From Pseudomonas fluorescens HK44 (GTDB lineage Bacteria > Pseudomonadota > Gammaproteobacteria > Pseudomonadales > Pseudomonadaceae), in contig NZ_AFOY02000007.1 in assembly GCF_000217955.3 (NCBI RefSeq), forward strand, positions 124,001-188,000: a stretch of 64,000 nt of DNA, read 5' to 3'. The notes below the pieces were generated by a model. The model saw only the letters and a program-made list of their open reading frames with translations, did no database searches and had not been told where the DNA came from. Numbering within the stretch: the first letter of the stretch is position 1; the number at the start of each line of letters is the position of its first letter. Positions 24,955-32,762 of the stretch are shown one piece after another. The translations under genes were made by a program, and so were the position numbers.

Positions 24955-25444
24955 ATGAGTCTCGCGTCAAACGACATGATCACCGGGGGCATGATGCTCC
25001 GTGAGTTGCCGTCCATTGCCAAAGCCCTGCCACGGGTGGTCAGGGGGCTTTAAGTCGCCAATGTCATACAGCCGGATCAACCCTGCGGCCTCGGTTGGAG
25101 CTTCGAGCAAGCGACGCACCGCAATCCCAATGGCCCGACGCTGCTGCAAGGTGAAGTCAGACTCAGTTATGCACAGGTCAACCAGTGGGCCAACCGCATT
25201 GCTCATTATCTGATTGCCCAGGGTATTGGCAAAGGTGATGTGGTCGGGGTCTTCATCGAAAACCGCCCGGAACTGCTGGTCACGGTGCTGGTGGTGGCCA
25301 AGGTTGGCGCGATCAGCGCCATGCTCTATACCTCGCAAACCCGGCGACGATCCGGTCTATGCCTGGCTGCCGGGCTCGGACACTTACGTACAGATCACCG
25401 AACAGGAACTGGCGGATATCCACGCTGGCAAGTTCCGTTATTGA
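24955..25444 (+). pseudogene. Long-chain acyl-CoA synthetase remnant
   Basis: The first 32 codons (MSLASNDMI...LPRVVRGL) end at a stop at 25051-25053. The same frame then continues with recognisable synthetase sequence: VIQPDQPCGLGWSFEQATHR, QVNQWANRIAHYL, GDVVGVFIENRPELLV. Near 25340 the frame changes and the text jumps to the family C-terminus GDDPVYAWLPGSDTYVQ and FRY-stop. Roughly three quarters of a normal enzyme of about 600 residues is missing, including the AMP-binding P-loop and adenylation motifs. The loss is real gene decay, not one sequencing error. Confidence 0.85.
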
Positions 25445-25541
25445 TTCTGGCTATGGCCGGACGAGAGAAAAAAGGAGTGACAGCTGTCAGGCCGCTTAAG
25501 GAAACTAGCGGCTTTGCGATTGACCGAATGTGGAGTCCCCA

Positions 25542-26060
25542 ATGTCAGACAAATCCCGCCAGATGACCCCGGAAGAAGCCGCGGAGTTTGCCGAGCAGGT
25601 GTTCAACAAGGCCCGCGATGGCGACGCGGCGATGCTCGCCGCACTGCTGAGCAAAGGCCTGCCGCCGAACTTGCGTAACCACAAGGGCGACACCTTGCTG
25701 ATGCTGGCAGCCTATCATGGCCACGTCGATGCAGTGAAAGTGCTGCTTGAGCACAAGGCTGATCCAGAGATTCGCAACGAAAATGGCCAAAGCCCGATTG
25801 CTGGTGCGGCCTTCAAAGGCGATCTGGCAATGGTCACCGCCCTGGTTGAAGGTGGCGCCGAGATTGAAGGTTCGTCCTTTGATGGACGCACCGCATTGAT
25901 GATGGCCGCGATGTTCAACCGCACCGCAATCGTCGATTACCTGATCAGCAAAGGTGCTGATCCCAAGGCAAAGGACGCCAACGGCATCAACGCTCTGGAC
26001 GCGGCCAGGACCATGGGCGCGGCAGACACCACGGCACAGTTGCAGAAGCTGCTCGGCTGA
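25542..26060 (+). CDS. Ankyrin-repeat protein
   Basis: A 172-residue cytoplasmic protein with an N-terminal helix (TPEEAAEFAEQVFNKARDG) and about four ankyrin repeats. Clear repeat starts are KGDTLLMLAAYHGHVDAVKVLLEHKAD, NGQSPIAGAAFKGDLAMVTALVEGGA, DGRTALMMAAMFNRTAIVDYLISKGAD and NGINALDAARTMG. The ATG at 25542 has GGAG six bases upstream. It probably mediates protein-protein contact; in other pseudomonads similar proteins sit near catalase genes, but no catalase is nearby here. Confidence 0.88.
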   Translation: MSDKSRQMTPEEAAEFAEQVFNKARDGDAAMLAALLSKGLPPNLRNHKGDTLLMLAAYHGHVDAVKVLLEHKADPEIRNENGQSPIAGAAFKGDLAMVTALVEGGAEIEGSSFDGRTALMMAAMFNRTAIVDYLISKGADPKAKDANGINALDAARTMGAADTTAQLQKLLG

Positions 26061-26303
26061 TCCCGAGACTGGCACGAACCCTGTGCGGGCTTGCTCGCGA
26101 AGCGAACACCGCGTTTTTTCAGGCATTGCGCGTCATCGTTCTTCGCGGGCCAGCTACGCTCCCACGGGGGCCGCGTCTTGACTGGCTGGCATTCGGGCAA
26201 GCTCCCTTGCCACAAGTCTGTGTTCCGACTCCTGGGCTCGGTATCCATTCGCGAATGCGCTATCCTTCGCGCCCTCAAAATTCCCTCGCTACAGGATCCG
26301 CCC

Positions 26304-26834
26304 ATGAAAGCCGCACTCATCGAACTCATCAGCAAAATCAGCTCCGGCTGCATGAGCGAGGCGGAAATTGTGCAGATCGCCGATGAAGCCGCCCAGGCCT
26401 ATGCCGATCCCGAGGCGTTTCTGGCGGCCAACCCGGACATCAACTACGACGACACTTTCCCGATCCCGCTGGGTGAATGGGTGGTGGTCGGCAGCCTGCC
26501 GGAAACCGTGCTGTTCCAGGCCGATACCTACATGGACCTGTTCGAGCAGATCGTTGCGTCTTTCGGCCCGGGCGTGGCGTTCAACATCAAGCCCAAGCAG
26601 CTGGCCAAGACCGAAGCGTTGACTGCACTCAACCGCATCCAGATCCAGATGGGCAGCATGAACCCGGAAAACGGCGGCTACACGCTGATGAACTTCAGCC
26701 AACTGCTTGATGACGAGATTCAGGTCGTGCTGGTCTATGGCAACGACGTCCCACGGGTGCTGGAGTTGTGTGCGCACATCGGGATTGCCGCGGCGCCGTC
26801 GCTGGAAGCGCTGAAAGTGGCGATCCACGTTTAA
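26304..26834 (+). CDS. Conserved hypothetical protein
   Basis: A 176-residue acidic soluble protein that I do not recognise. The ATG at 26304 is preceded by AGGA; the longer open frame upstream reads through degenerate repeat sequence (26077-26216). Notable segments are ADPEAFLAANPDINYDDTFPIPLGEWVVVGSLPETVLFQADTY and GPGVAFNIKPKQLAKTEAL. No signal peptide, membrane helix or metal motif is visible. Confidence 0.7.
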   Translation: MKAALIELISKISSGCMSEAEIVQIADEAAQAYADPEAFLAANPDINYDDTFPIPLGEWVVVGSLPETVLFQADTYMDLFEQIVASFGPGVAFNIKPKQLAKTEALTALNRIQIQMGSMNPENGGYTLMNFSQLLDDEIQVVLVYGNDVPRVLELCAHIGIAAAPSLEALKVAIHV

Positions 26835-26922
26835 GGCCATTACGACGGCAAACTTAATAAAACGGAGCCCTCGTCAGGCCCGACTATCCTAAGGGGGAAT
26901 TTCTTCTCCTGGGAGCGACACC

Positions 26923-27114
26923 ATGGGTGCCACCTTCAATGGCCTGGTTGGCCTGATCATCCTCGCGCTGGATATCTGGGCGATCATCAACGTGTTTAAA
27001 AGCAGTGCAGAAACCGGGATGAAAATCATTTGGGTGCTGCTGATTCTCCTGCTCCCGGTGCTGGGCCTGGTTATTTGGGCGATTGCGGGGCCCCGGGGCA
27101 ATATGCGGTTCTGA
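26923..27114 (+). CDS. PLDc_N-type small membrane protein
   Basis: A 63-residue protein made of two membrane helices (NGLVGLIILALDIWAIINVF and IIWVLLILLLPVLGLVIWAIAGPRG), matching the phospholipase-D N-terminal (Cardiolipinase_N) module that often occurs alone in bacteria. The WVLLILLLPVLGLVIW-x-x-x-GPRG ending is characteristic. GGGAG lies seven bases before the ATG. The function is unknown. Confidence 0.82.
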   Translation: MGATFNGLVGLIILALDIWAIINVFKSSAETGMKIIWVLLILLLPVLGLVIWAIAGPRGNMRF

Positions 27115-27142
27115 CACTGCCCTCAATACCAACACATCACCC

Positions 27143-27230
27143 TGTGGGAGCGAGCCTGCTCGCGATGCAGGCAACGCGGTTTGTCAGTTAAACCGCGTCA
27201 TCGTTCATCGCGAGCAGGCTCGATCCCACA
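27143..27230. repeat. REP inverted pair
   Basis: REP copies at 27143-27166 and 27207-27230 face away from each other. The 40-base spacer contains its own complementary segments (AACGCGGTTT and AAACCGCGT), giving a nested hairpin. Confidence 0.88.
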
Positions 27231-27400
27231 GGGTTCTCTGTGTACTTGAATCATTTTTGGTCTGACGAAGGTTCGACCTGTCATGTTCGGCGACGTAGAA
27301 TGCGCGCCTTTCCTTGGACAATCGCCTGCCCAGCGCCTGTGATTGTCCATCATGGGCGGGTAACCGTCCGTTGCCACCAGCATTCACCGGGGGACTTCCC

Positions 27401-28276
27401 ATGAGCACCACCAACACCTGCGAGTACCTGGAAACCCTCTACGAAGGCTACGGCCAGCGTTTTCGCATGGAAAAACTGCTGCACGAAGTGCGCACCGAGC
27501 ACCAGCACCTGGTGATTTTCGAGAACCCGCGCATGGGCCGGGTCATGGCGCTGGACGGCGTGATCCAGACCACCGAAGCCGACGAATTCATCTACCACGA
27601 GATGCTCACCCACGTACCGATCCTGGCTCACGGCGCCGCCAAGCGCGTATTGATCATCGGTGGTGGCGACGGCGGCATGTTGCGTGAAGTGGCCAAGCAC
27701 CGCAGCGTCGAACACATCACCATGGTCGAAATCGACGGCACCGTGGTCGACATGTGCAAGGAATTCCTGCCGAACCACTCCAAAGGTGCGTTCGATGATC
27801 CACGCCTGAACCTGGTGATCGACGACGGAATGCGTTTCGTCGCCACCACCCAGGAAAAATTTGACGTGATCATCTCCGACTCCACCGACCCGATCGGTCC
27901 GGGGGAAGTACTGTTCTCGGAAAACTTCTATCAGGCCTGTCGCCGTTGCCTGAATGAAGGCGGCATTCTGGTGACTCAGAACGGCACGCCGTTCATGCAG
28001 ATCGAAGAAGTGAAAACCACCGCCGGTCGCTTGCGCAGTCTGTTCCCGGACTGGCATTTCTATCAGGCTGCGGTGCCGACCTATATCGGCGGTGCCATGA
28101 CGTTCGCCTGGGGCGCGACCAACACAGCTAACCGCAAACTGTCGCGCGAAACCCTGAGTCAGCGTTTTGCCGGCAGTGGTATCATCACGCGCTACTACAA
28201 TCCGGAAATCCATATTGGCGCATTCGCGCTTCCGCAGTACGTGCTGCAAGCGGTGAACAAGCCCGGTAACGATTGA
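27401..28276 (+). CDS. speE: Spermidine synthase (polyamine aminopropyltransferase)
   Basis: Transfers aminopropyl from decarboxylated S-adenosylmethionine to putrescine, giving spermidine and methylthioadenosine. The 291-residue protein has [17 protein letters not shown] (cofactor loop), the acidic [10 protein letters not shown] and [15 protein letters not shown] (active-site Asp in SDSTDP), and [12 protein letters not shown]. The start at 27401 follows a GGGGGA ribosome site; 29 upstream codons are discounted. Its by-product is recycled by MtaD/MtnA and MtnB-C-D encoded in this window. A terminator follows. Confidence 0.95.
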   Translation: MSTTNTCEYLETLYEGYGQRFRMEKLLHEVRTEHQHLVIFENPRMGRVMALDGVIQTTEADEFIYHEMLTHVPILAHGAAKRVLIIGGGDGGMLREVAKHRSVEHITMVEIDGTVVDMCKEFLPNHSKGAFDDPRLNLVIDDGMRFVATTQEKFDVIISDSTDPIGPGEVLFSENFYQACRRCLNEGGILVTQNGTPFMQIEEVKTTAGRLRSLFPDWHFYQAAVPTYIGGAMTFAWGATNTANRKLSRETLSQRFAGSGIITRYYNPEIHIGAFALPQYVLQAVNKPGND

Positions 28277-28290
28277 GCGGCACTGATACG

Positions 28291-28313
28291 AAAGGGCCGC
28301 AAGGCCCTTTTTT
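28291..28313 (+). terminator. Rho-independent terminator after speE
   Basis: AAAGGGCC and GGCCCTTT around a GCAA tetraloop, with a T run overlapping the stem. It begins 14 bases after the speE stop. Confidence 0.9.
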
Positions 28314-28592
28314 GTGTTTCCAGATATGCGTTGTACGAAATTTTCACAAACGCTCCAAGACAATTCACCTGCACCGGCTTAACACTCAACCCCCTGTTGA
28401 CTCTTGTTCCAGAGCCCTGGAAGTCGGGCATTGGGGGGCGCTTGCCAGTAATGAATGGCAATGCCGCGAGTGATCATGCACCATTTGTGCATCGCGCAAG
28501 CTCCCGGCCACTTCCTGCAAGTAACCGCAATGAGAAGGCGGAGTGCCGCTACATCTTTGAAACTTCAACTTCCAATGAGTCCTATAAACGAC

Positions 28593-30686
28593 ATGGCTAA
28601 CCCGGACGCCCTGAGTCAGCAGCGAGCTTCGAATCGCTTGCTGCAACCGACCGTCAAATCGCATCTGGCGTATACACTGCTCTGTGCCGTCGTCATGATG
28701 GCGATGCTCTCCCTGCTGCGCGTTGCGCTGCTGGTGTACAACCGGGAGATGATCCTCAATACACCCGCCTCGACCTTTCTCGAAGCGTTCGCCAACGGCT
28801 TGCGTTTCGACCTGCGTCTGGTGGTCTACCTCTGCATTCCGCTATTGCTGGCCCTGTTCAGTGTCCGGGCGATGGCTGCCCGTGGTCTGTTCCGGTTCTG
28901 GCTGACCATCGCCTCGAGCATCGCGCTGTTCCTCGGCTTGATGGAAATGGACTTCTACCGTGAGTTCCACCAGCGCCTCAACGGCCTGGTTTTCCAGTAT
29001 GTGAAGGAAGACCCGAAAACCGTCATGAGCATGCTCTGGTACGGCTTCCCGGTCGTCCGTTATCTGTTGGCCTGGGCCGTTGGTACCTGGTTGCTGAGCC
29101 TGGCGTTCAAGGGCGCTGACCGTGCAACCCGCCCACGCGGCCCGTTCAGCGGTGGCGCCATCGGCACCCGTCAAGTCGCCCCGTGGTACGCGCGCATTGC
29201 AGTGTTCGTGGTTTGCCTGCTGATCTGCGTCGTGGCTGCCCGTGGCACGTTGCGTCAGGGGCCACCGCTGCGTTGGGGTGACGTTTACACCACCGACTCG
29301 AACTTCGCCAATCAGTTGGGCCTGAACGGCACGCTGCAGTTGGTTGCTGCCGCGAAGAGCCGCATGTCCGAAGAGCGTGACAACATCTGGAAGCCGACCA
29401 TGGAGCAGTCTGAGGCCCAGAAAATTGTCCGCGATATGCTGGTGATGCCGGACGACAAGCTGGTTGATGCCGATATCGCTGCGGTACGCCGCGATTACAC
29501 TCCCCCGGCCGACAAGACGCTGCCGATCAAGAACGTCGTTGTGATCCTGATGGAAAGCATGGCCGGTCACTCGGTAGGTGCCTTGGGTGCGCCTGGCAAC
29601 ATCACGCCCAACCTCGACAAATTGTCGAAAGAAGGCCTGTTGTTCGACCGCTTCTTCTCCAACGGTACTCATACCCACCAGGGCATGTTCGCCACCATGG
29701 CCTGCTTCCCGAACCTGCCAGGTTTCGAATACCTGATGCAGACCCCGGAAGGCAGCCACAAGCTGTCCGGCCTGCCACAGTTGCTCAGCGCCCGTAACTA
29801 CGACGATGTGTATGTCTACAACGGCGATTTTGCCTGGGACAACCAGGCGGGCTTCTTCAGCAACCAGGGCATGACCAACTTCATCGGGCGTAACGACTAC
29901 GTCAACCCGGTGTTCTCCGACCCGACGTGGGGCGTGTCCGACCAGGACATGTTCGACCGTGGCCTGCAGGAACTCAAGGCGCGCGAAGGCAAGCCGTTCT
30001 ACGCGCTGCTGCAAACCCTGTCCAACCACACCCCCTATGCCTTGCCGACGCCATTGCCGGTCGAGAAAGTGACTGATCGTGGCAGCCTGAACGAGCATTT
30101 GACCGCCATGCGTTACGCCGACTGGGCGTTGGGGCAGTTCTTTGAAAAGGCCCGCAAAGAGCCGTACTTCAAGGAAACCCTGTTTGTCATCGTGGGCGAC
30201 CATGGTTTCGGCAACGAGCGTCAAATCACCGAAATGGACCTGGGCCGCTTCAACGTGCCAATGCTGATGATTGCACCGGGCATCCAGGAAAAGTTCGGTC
30301 AGCGTGACCACACCGTGGGGACTCAGATCGACATCGTGCCGACCATCATGGGCCGCCTCGGTGGCGAAGTGCGTCAACAGTGCTGGGGACGAGACCTGCT
30401 CAACCTGCCGCAAGGCGACACCGGTTTTGGCGTGATCAAACCGTCGGGTACTGAACAGACCACGGCCATCGTCACGGCTGACCAGATCCTGATTCTGCCC
30501 AAGGAAAAGGAAATGGACCCGAAGATGTACCGGTACCAGCTGGGTGCCAACCCGCATGCCGAAGTCATCCCGAATGCACCGCGTACCGCCGAGCTGCAGC
30601 TCAAACTGGAAGCGTTCCTGCAAACCGCGACCAAGAGCTTGCTGGATAACACCGCGGGTGTAACCGAAAGTATGCAGACCAAGTAG
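28593..30686 (+). CDS. LTA synthase-like membrane sulfatase (phosphoglycerol transferase family)
   Basis: About 697 residues from the ATG at 28593 (an alternative ATG at 28575 adds six; neither has a strong ribosome site). Five N-terminal membrane helices (to about residue 240 with LLICVVAARG) precede a periplasmic alkaline-phosphatase-superfamily domain. That domain has VVVILMESMAGHSVGALG (metal Glu), the nucleophile region FFSNGTHTHQGMFATM, and VIVGDHGFGNERQITEMD (metal Asp/His). Gram-negative LtaS-like enzymes move phosphoglycerol or phosphoethanolamine groups onto periplasmic glycans or lipids; the acceptor here is unknown. A terminator follows. Confidence 0.87.
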   Translation: MANPDALSQQRASNRLLQPTVKSHLAYTLLCAVVMMAMLSLLRVALLVYNREMILNTPASTFLEAFANGLRFDLRLVVYLCIPLLLALFSVRAMAARGLFRFWLTIASSIALFLGLMEMDFYREFHQRLNGLVFQYVKEDPKTVMSMLWYGFPVVRYLLAWAVGTWLLSLAFKGADRATRPRGPFSGGAIGTRQVAPWYARIAVFVVCLLICVVAARGTLRQGPPLRWGDVYTTDSNFANQLGLNGTLQLVAAAKSRMSEERDNIWKPTMEQSEAQKIVRDMLVMPDDKLVDADIAAVRRDYTPPADKTLPIKNVVVILMESMAGHSVGALGAPGNITPNLDKLSKEGLLFDRFFSNGTHTHQGMFATMACFPNLPGFEYLMQTPEGSHKLSGLPQLLSARNYDDVYVYNGDFAWDNQAGFFSNQGMTNFIGRNDYVNPVFSDPTWGVSDQDMFDRGLQELKAREGKPFYALLQTLSNHTPYALPTPLPVEKVTDRGSLNEHLTAMRYADWALGQFFEKARKEPYFKETLFVIVGDHGFGNERQITEMDLGRFNVPMLMIAPGIQEKFGQRDHTVGTQIDIVPTIMGRLGGEVRQQCWGRDLLNLPQGDTGFGVIKPSGTEQTTAIVTADQILILPKEKEMDPKMYRYQLGANPHAEVIPNAPRTAELQLKLEAFLQTATKSLLDNTAGVTESMQTK

Positions 30687-30700
30687 TACGTCAATAAGAA

Positions 30701-30728
30701 AAGAGGCCCGCAAGGGCCTCTTTTTTTT
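30701..30728 (+). terminator. Rho-independent terminator
   Basis: AAGAGGCCC and GGGCCTCTT around a GCAA tetraloop, followed by eight T residues. It begins 14 bases after the LtaS-like gene. Confidence 0.93.
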
Positions 30729-30909
30729 GTCTGCCGAATCTGTCGGCGGGCGGTTCAACCCTGCCGAAAACCCGGTCGGCTCGACATGATTGCGTGCCAT
30801 GCAACCGCTACGGTTTGCCTGGGGTATTCAGCAATTTGATGGTCATGGGTGCAGGAAAATCCTTCGCTACACTGCGAGCATCTTCCCCGGAACATCAAGG
30901 CAACTCCCT

Positions 30910-31725
30910 ATGCAAAATCGCATGATGATCACTGGTGCCGGGTCCGGCCTGGGTCGCGAAATCGCTCTGCGCTGGGCTCGTGAAGGCTGGCAGTTGGCCT
31001 TGTCCGATGTCAGTGAACCGGGCTTGCAAGAAACCCTGAAACAGGTCCGCGAGGCCGGTGGTGACGGTTTCATTCAGCGTTGCGATGTACGCGACTACAG
31101 CCAGCTGACGGCCTTCGCACAAGCCTGCGAACAGAAGCTGGGTGGCATCGATGTAATCGTCAACAACGCCGGCGTGGCCTCTGGCGGTTTCTTCAGTGAG
31201 TTGTCGCTGGAAGACTGGGATTGGCAGATTGCGATCAACCTGATGGGCGTGGTCAAAGGCTGCAAGGCGTTCCTGCCGCTGCTGGAAAAAAGCAAAGGCA
31301 AGATCATCAATATCGCCTCGATGGCTGCGTTGATGCAGGGGCCGGCCATGAGCAACTACAACGTGGCCAAGGCCGGTGTGGTGGCGCTGTCCGAGAGCCT
31401 GCTGATTGAACTGGCGCAGCAGGAAATCGCTGTGCATGTGGTGTGCCCGTCGTTCTTCCAGACCAACCTGCTGGACTCCTTCCGTGGCCCGACCCCGGCC
31501 ATGAAAGCCCAGGTCGGCAAATTGCTGGAAAGCTCGCCGATAACCGCCAGCGATATCGCTGACTACATCTATCAGCATGTTGCCGCAGGCGAGTTCATGA
31601 TTCTGCCCCATGATCAGGGCCGTCTGGCCTGGGCGCTCAAACGGAAGAACCCGCAACTGCTCTACAACGAGATGACCGTGATGGCCGACAAGATGCGCGC
31701 CAAGACCAGGCAAAGCGCCAGCTGA
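30910..31725 (+). CDS. Short-chain dehydrogenase/reductase
   Basis: A 271-residue classical SDR. It has the dinucleotide loop MMITGAGSGLGREIALRWA at the N-terminus, VIVNNAGVASGG, IINIASMAALMQGPAMSNYNVAKAG with the catalytic Ser-Tyr-Lys, and a longer C-terminal part (about 190-271) resembling retinol/short-chain alcohol dehydrogenases. The ATG at 30910 follows AAGGC; a longer upstream frame was rejected because it gives no SDR-like sequence. The substrate is unknown. Confidence 0.87.
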   Translation: MQNRMMITGAGSGLGREIALRWAREGWQLALSDVSEPGLQETLKQVREAGGDGFIQRCDVRDYSQLTAFAQACEQKLGGIDVIVNNAGVASGGFFSELSLEDWDWQIAINLMGVVKGCKAFLPLLEKSKGKIINIASMAALMQGPAMSNYNVAKAGVVALSESLLIELAQQEIAVHVVCPSFFQTNLLDSFRGPTPAMKAQVGKLLESSPITASDIADYIYQHVAAGEFMILPHDQGRLAWALKRKNPQLLYNEMTVMADKMRAKTRQSAS

Positions 31726-31789
31726 GCTTGCGAGTAGCGGGTTGCGTCGTTAGGGTTGCCGCTTCTGGCCGCCCTGACGAGATGTGTGC

Positions 31790-32122
31790 ATGCTCAATTA
31801 CCTGTGGTTTTTCCTCGCGGCGCTGTTCGAAATCGCCGGCTGTTTCGCTTTCTGGATGTGCTTGCGGCAGGGCAAAAGCGCCTGGTGGGTGGTGCCGGGG
31901 TTGCTCAGCCTGACGCTGTTCGCCATTGTGCTGACCAAAGTCGAATCGACCTACGCGGGCCGCGCCTATGCAGCCTACGGCGGCATTTACATCATTGCAT
32001 CCATCGGCTGGCTCGGCGTGGTCGAGCGGATTCGCCCTCTGGGCTCGGACTGGCTGGGCGTTGCGCTGTGCGTACTAGGCGCGAGTATCATTCTGTTTGG
32101 CCCACGCTTCACTACACCTTGA
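31790..32122 (+). CDS. YnfA/UPF0060-family membrane protein
   Basis: A 110-residue inner-membrane protein with four predicted helices. The opening [22 protein letters not shown] and the [18 protein letters not shown](R) segment are typical of the UPF0060/YnfA family, a relative of small multidrug transporters. The ATG at 31790 gives the usual N-terminus. It follows the SDR gene by 64 bases. Its transport role is not established. Confidence 0.9.
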   Translation: MLNYLWFFLAALFEIAGCFAFWMCLRQGKSAWWVVPGLLSLTLFAIVLTKVESTYAGRAYAAYGGIYIIASIGWLGVVERIRPLGSDWLGVALCVLGASIILFGPRFTTP

Positions 32123-32263
32123 GTCATTGGTATTGCGGTGAAAGGGAAGTCTGTCAGATGAGTCGTTTTGCCAGGTAGGAGGGAACTGTTTTGCCGCTGT
32201 TGCATTGTAGACCCAGCGTCCGCCGGTCATCTTCAAGGCCCGGTAATCTCAAGGACTAGAGCC

Positions 32264-32449
32264 ATGCTCGTACTCAGCCGCGTTGTAGGCGAATTGATCT
32301 CCATTGGTGACAACATCTCTGTGCGTGTCCTCGCCGTGAACGGAAGCAACGTTCGGTTCGGTGTCGAAGCCCCGCAAAGCATCAATGTGCATCGCGCCGA
32401 AGTCTACGAGCGCATACAGGCCAAGCGGGCACTTGGCAAACGTGGCTGA
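32264..32449 (+). CDS. csrA: CsrA/RsmA-family RNA-binding regulator
   Basis: A 61-residue post-transcriptional regulator that binds GGA motifs in mRNA leaders. It keeps the residues needed for RNA binding: MLVLSR with Arg6, and VHRAEVYERI with the Arg equivalent to CsrA Arg44. Sequences such as ELISIGDNISVRVLAVNGSNVRFGVEAPQSINV differ from canonical RsmA and resemble the RsmI-type paralogue of fluorescent pseudomonads, though I cannot confirm the subtype. AAGGA lies eight bases before the ATG. It converges with the YheU-like gene five bases away. Confidence 0.9.
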   Translation: MLVLSRVVGELISIGDNISVRVLAVNGSNVRFGVEAPQSINVHRAEVYERIQAKRALGKRG

Positions 32450-32454
32450 AGTGT

Positions 32455-32682
32455 TCAGTCAAACAGGTGTTTGGGCACGTCGTGCTTGAGCATCAGTTGG
32501 CATTGCTGGCTTTCAGGATCGAACACAATCAGCGCCTGACCTTTGCTCAACGCATGGCGAACCCGCAACACGCGGGTTTCCAGCGGGGTTTCGTCGCCAT
32601 TGTCGGTACCGTCACGGGTGACGAAGTCTTCGATCAGGCGGGTCAGGGTGTCGACTTCAAGTTGGTCGTGGGGAATCAGCAT
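32455..32682 (-). CDS. YheU/UPF0270-family protein
   Basis: A 75-residue soluble protein opening MLIPHDQLEVDTLTRLIEDFVTRDGTDNGDETPLE, the signature of the UPF0270 (YheU) family, whose role is unknown. The ATG at 32682 has GAGG five bases upstream; a GTG two codons earlier is discounted. It is convergent with csrA and lies downstream of mnmC on the same strand. Confidence 0.88.
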   Translation of the reverse strand: MLIPHDQLEVDTLTRLIEDFVTRDGTDNGDETPLETRVLRVRHALSKGQALIVFDPESQQCQLMLKHDVPKHLFD

Positions 32683-32762
32683 AGGCACCTCGGGTCATCA
32701 ATCCGGCGATCCTACGGCGGATGAACCTTAACGGCCAGCAGGAGCTGCAACCCGCTGTCGAT

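Noticed and set aside
26077..26216. Upstream extension of the hypothetical gene at 26304 into a longer protein
   Set aside because: The upstream segment consists of degenerate repeat sequence (GGGCTTGCTCGCGAAGCG, CAAGCTCCCTTGCCACA) and the ATG at 26304 has its own ribosome site.
28842..30800. A 652-codon open frame antisense to the LtaS-like gene
   Set aside because: It mirrors codon bias of the real gene, has no plausible ribosome site or domain, and covers the downstream terminator.
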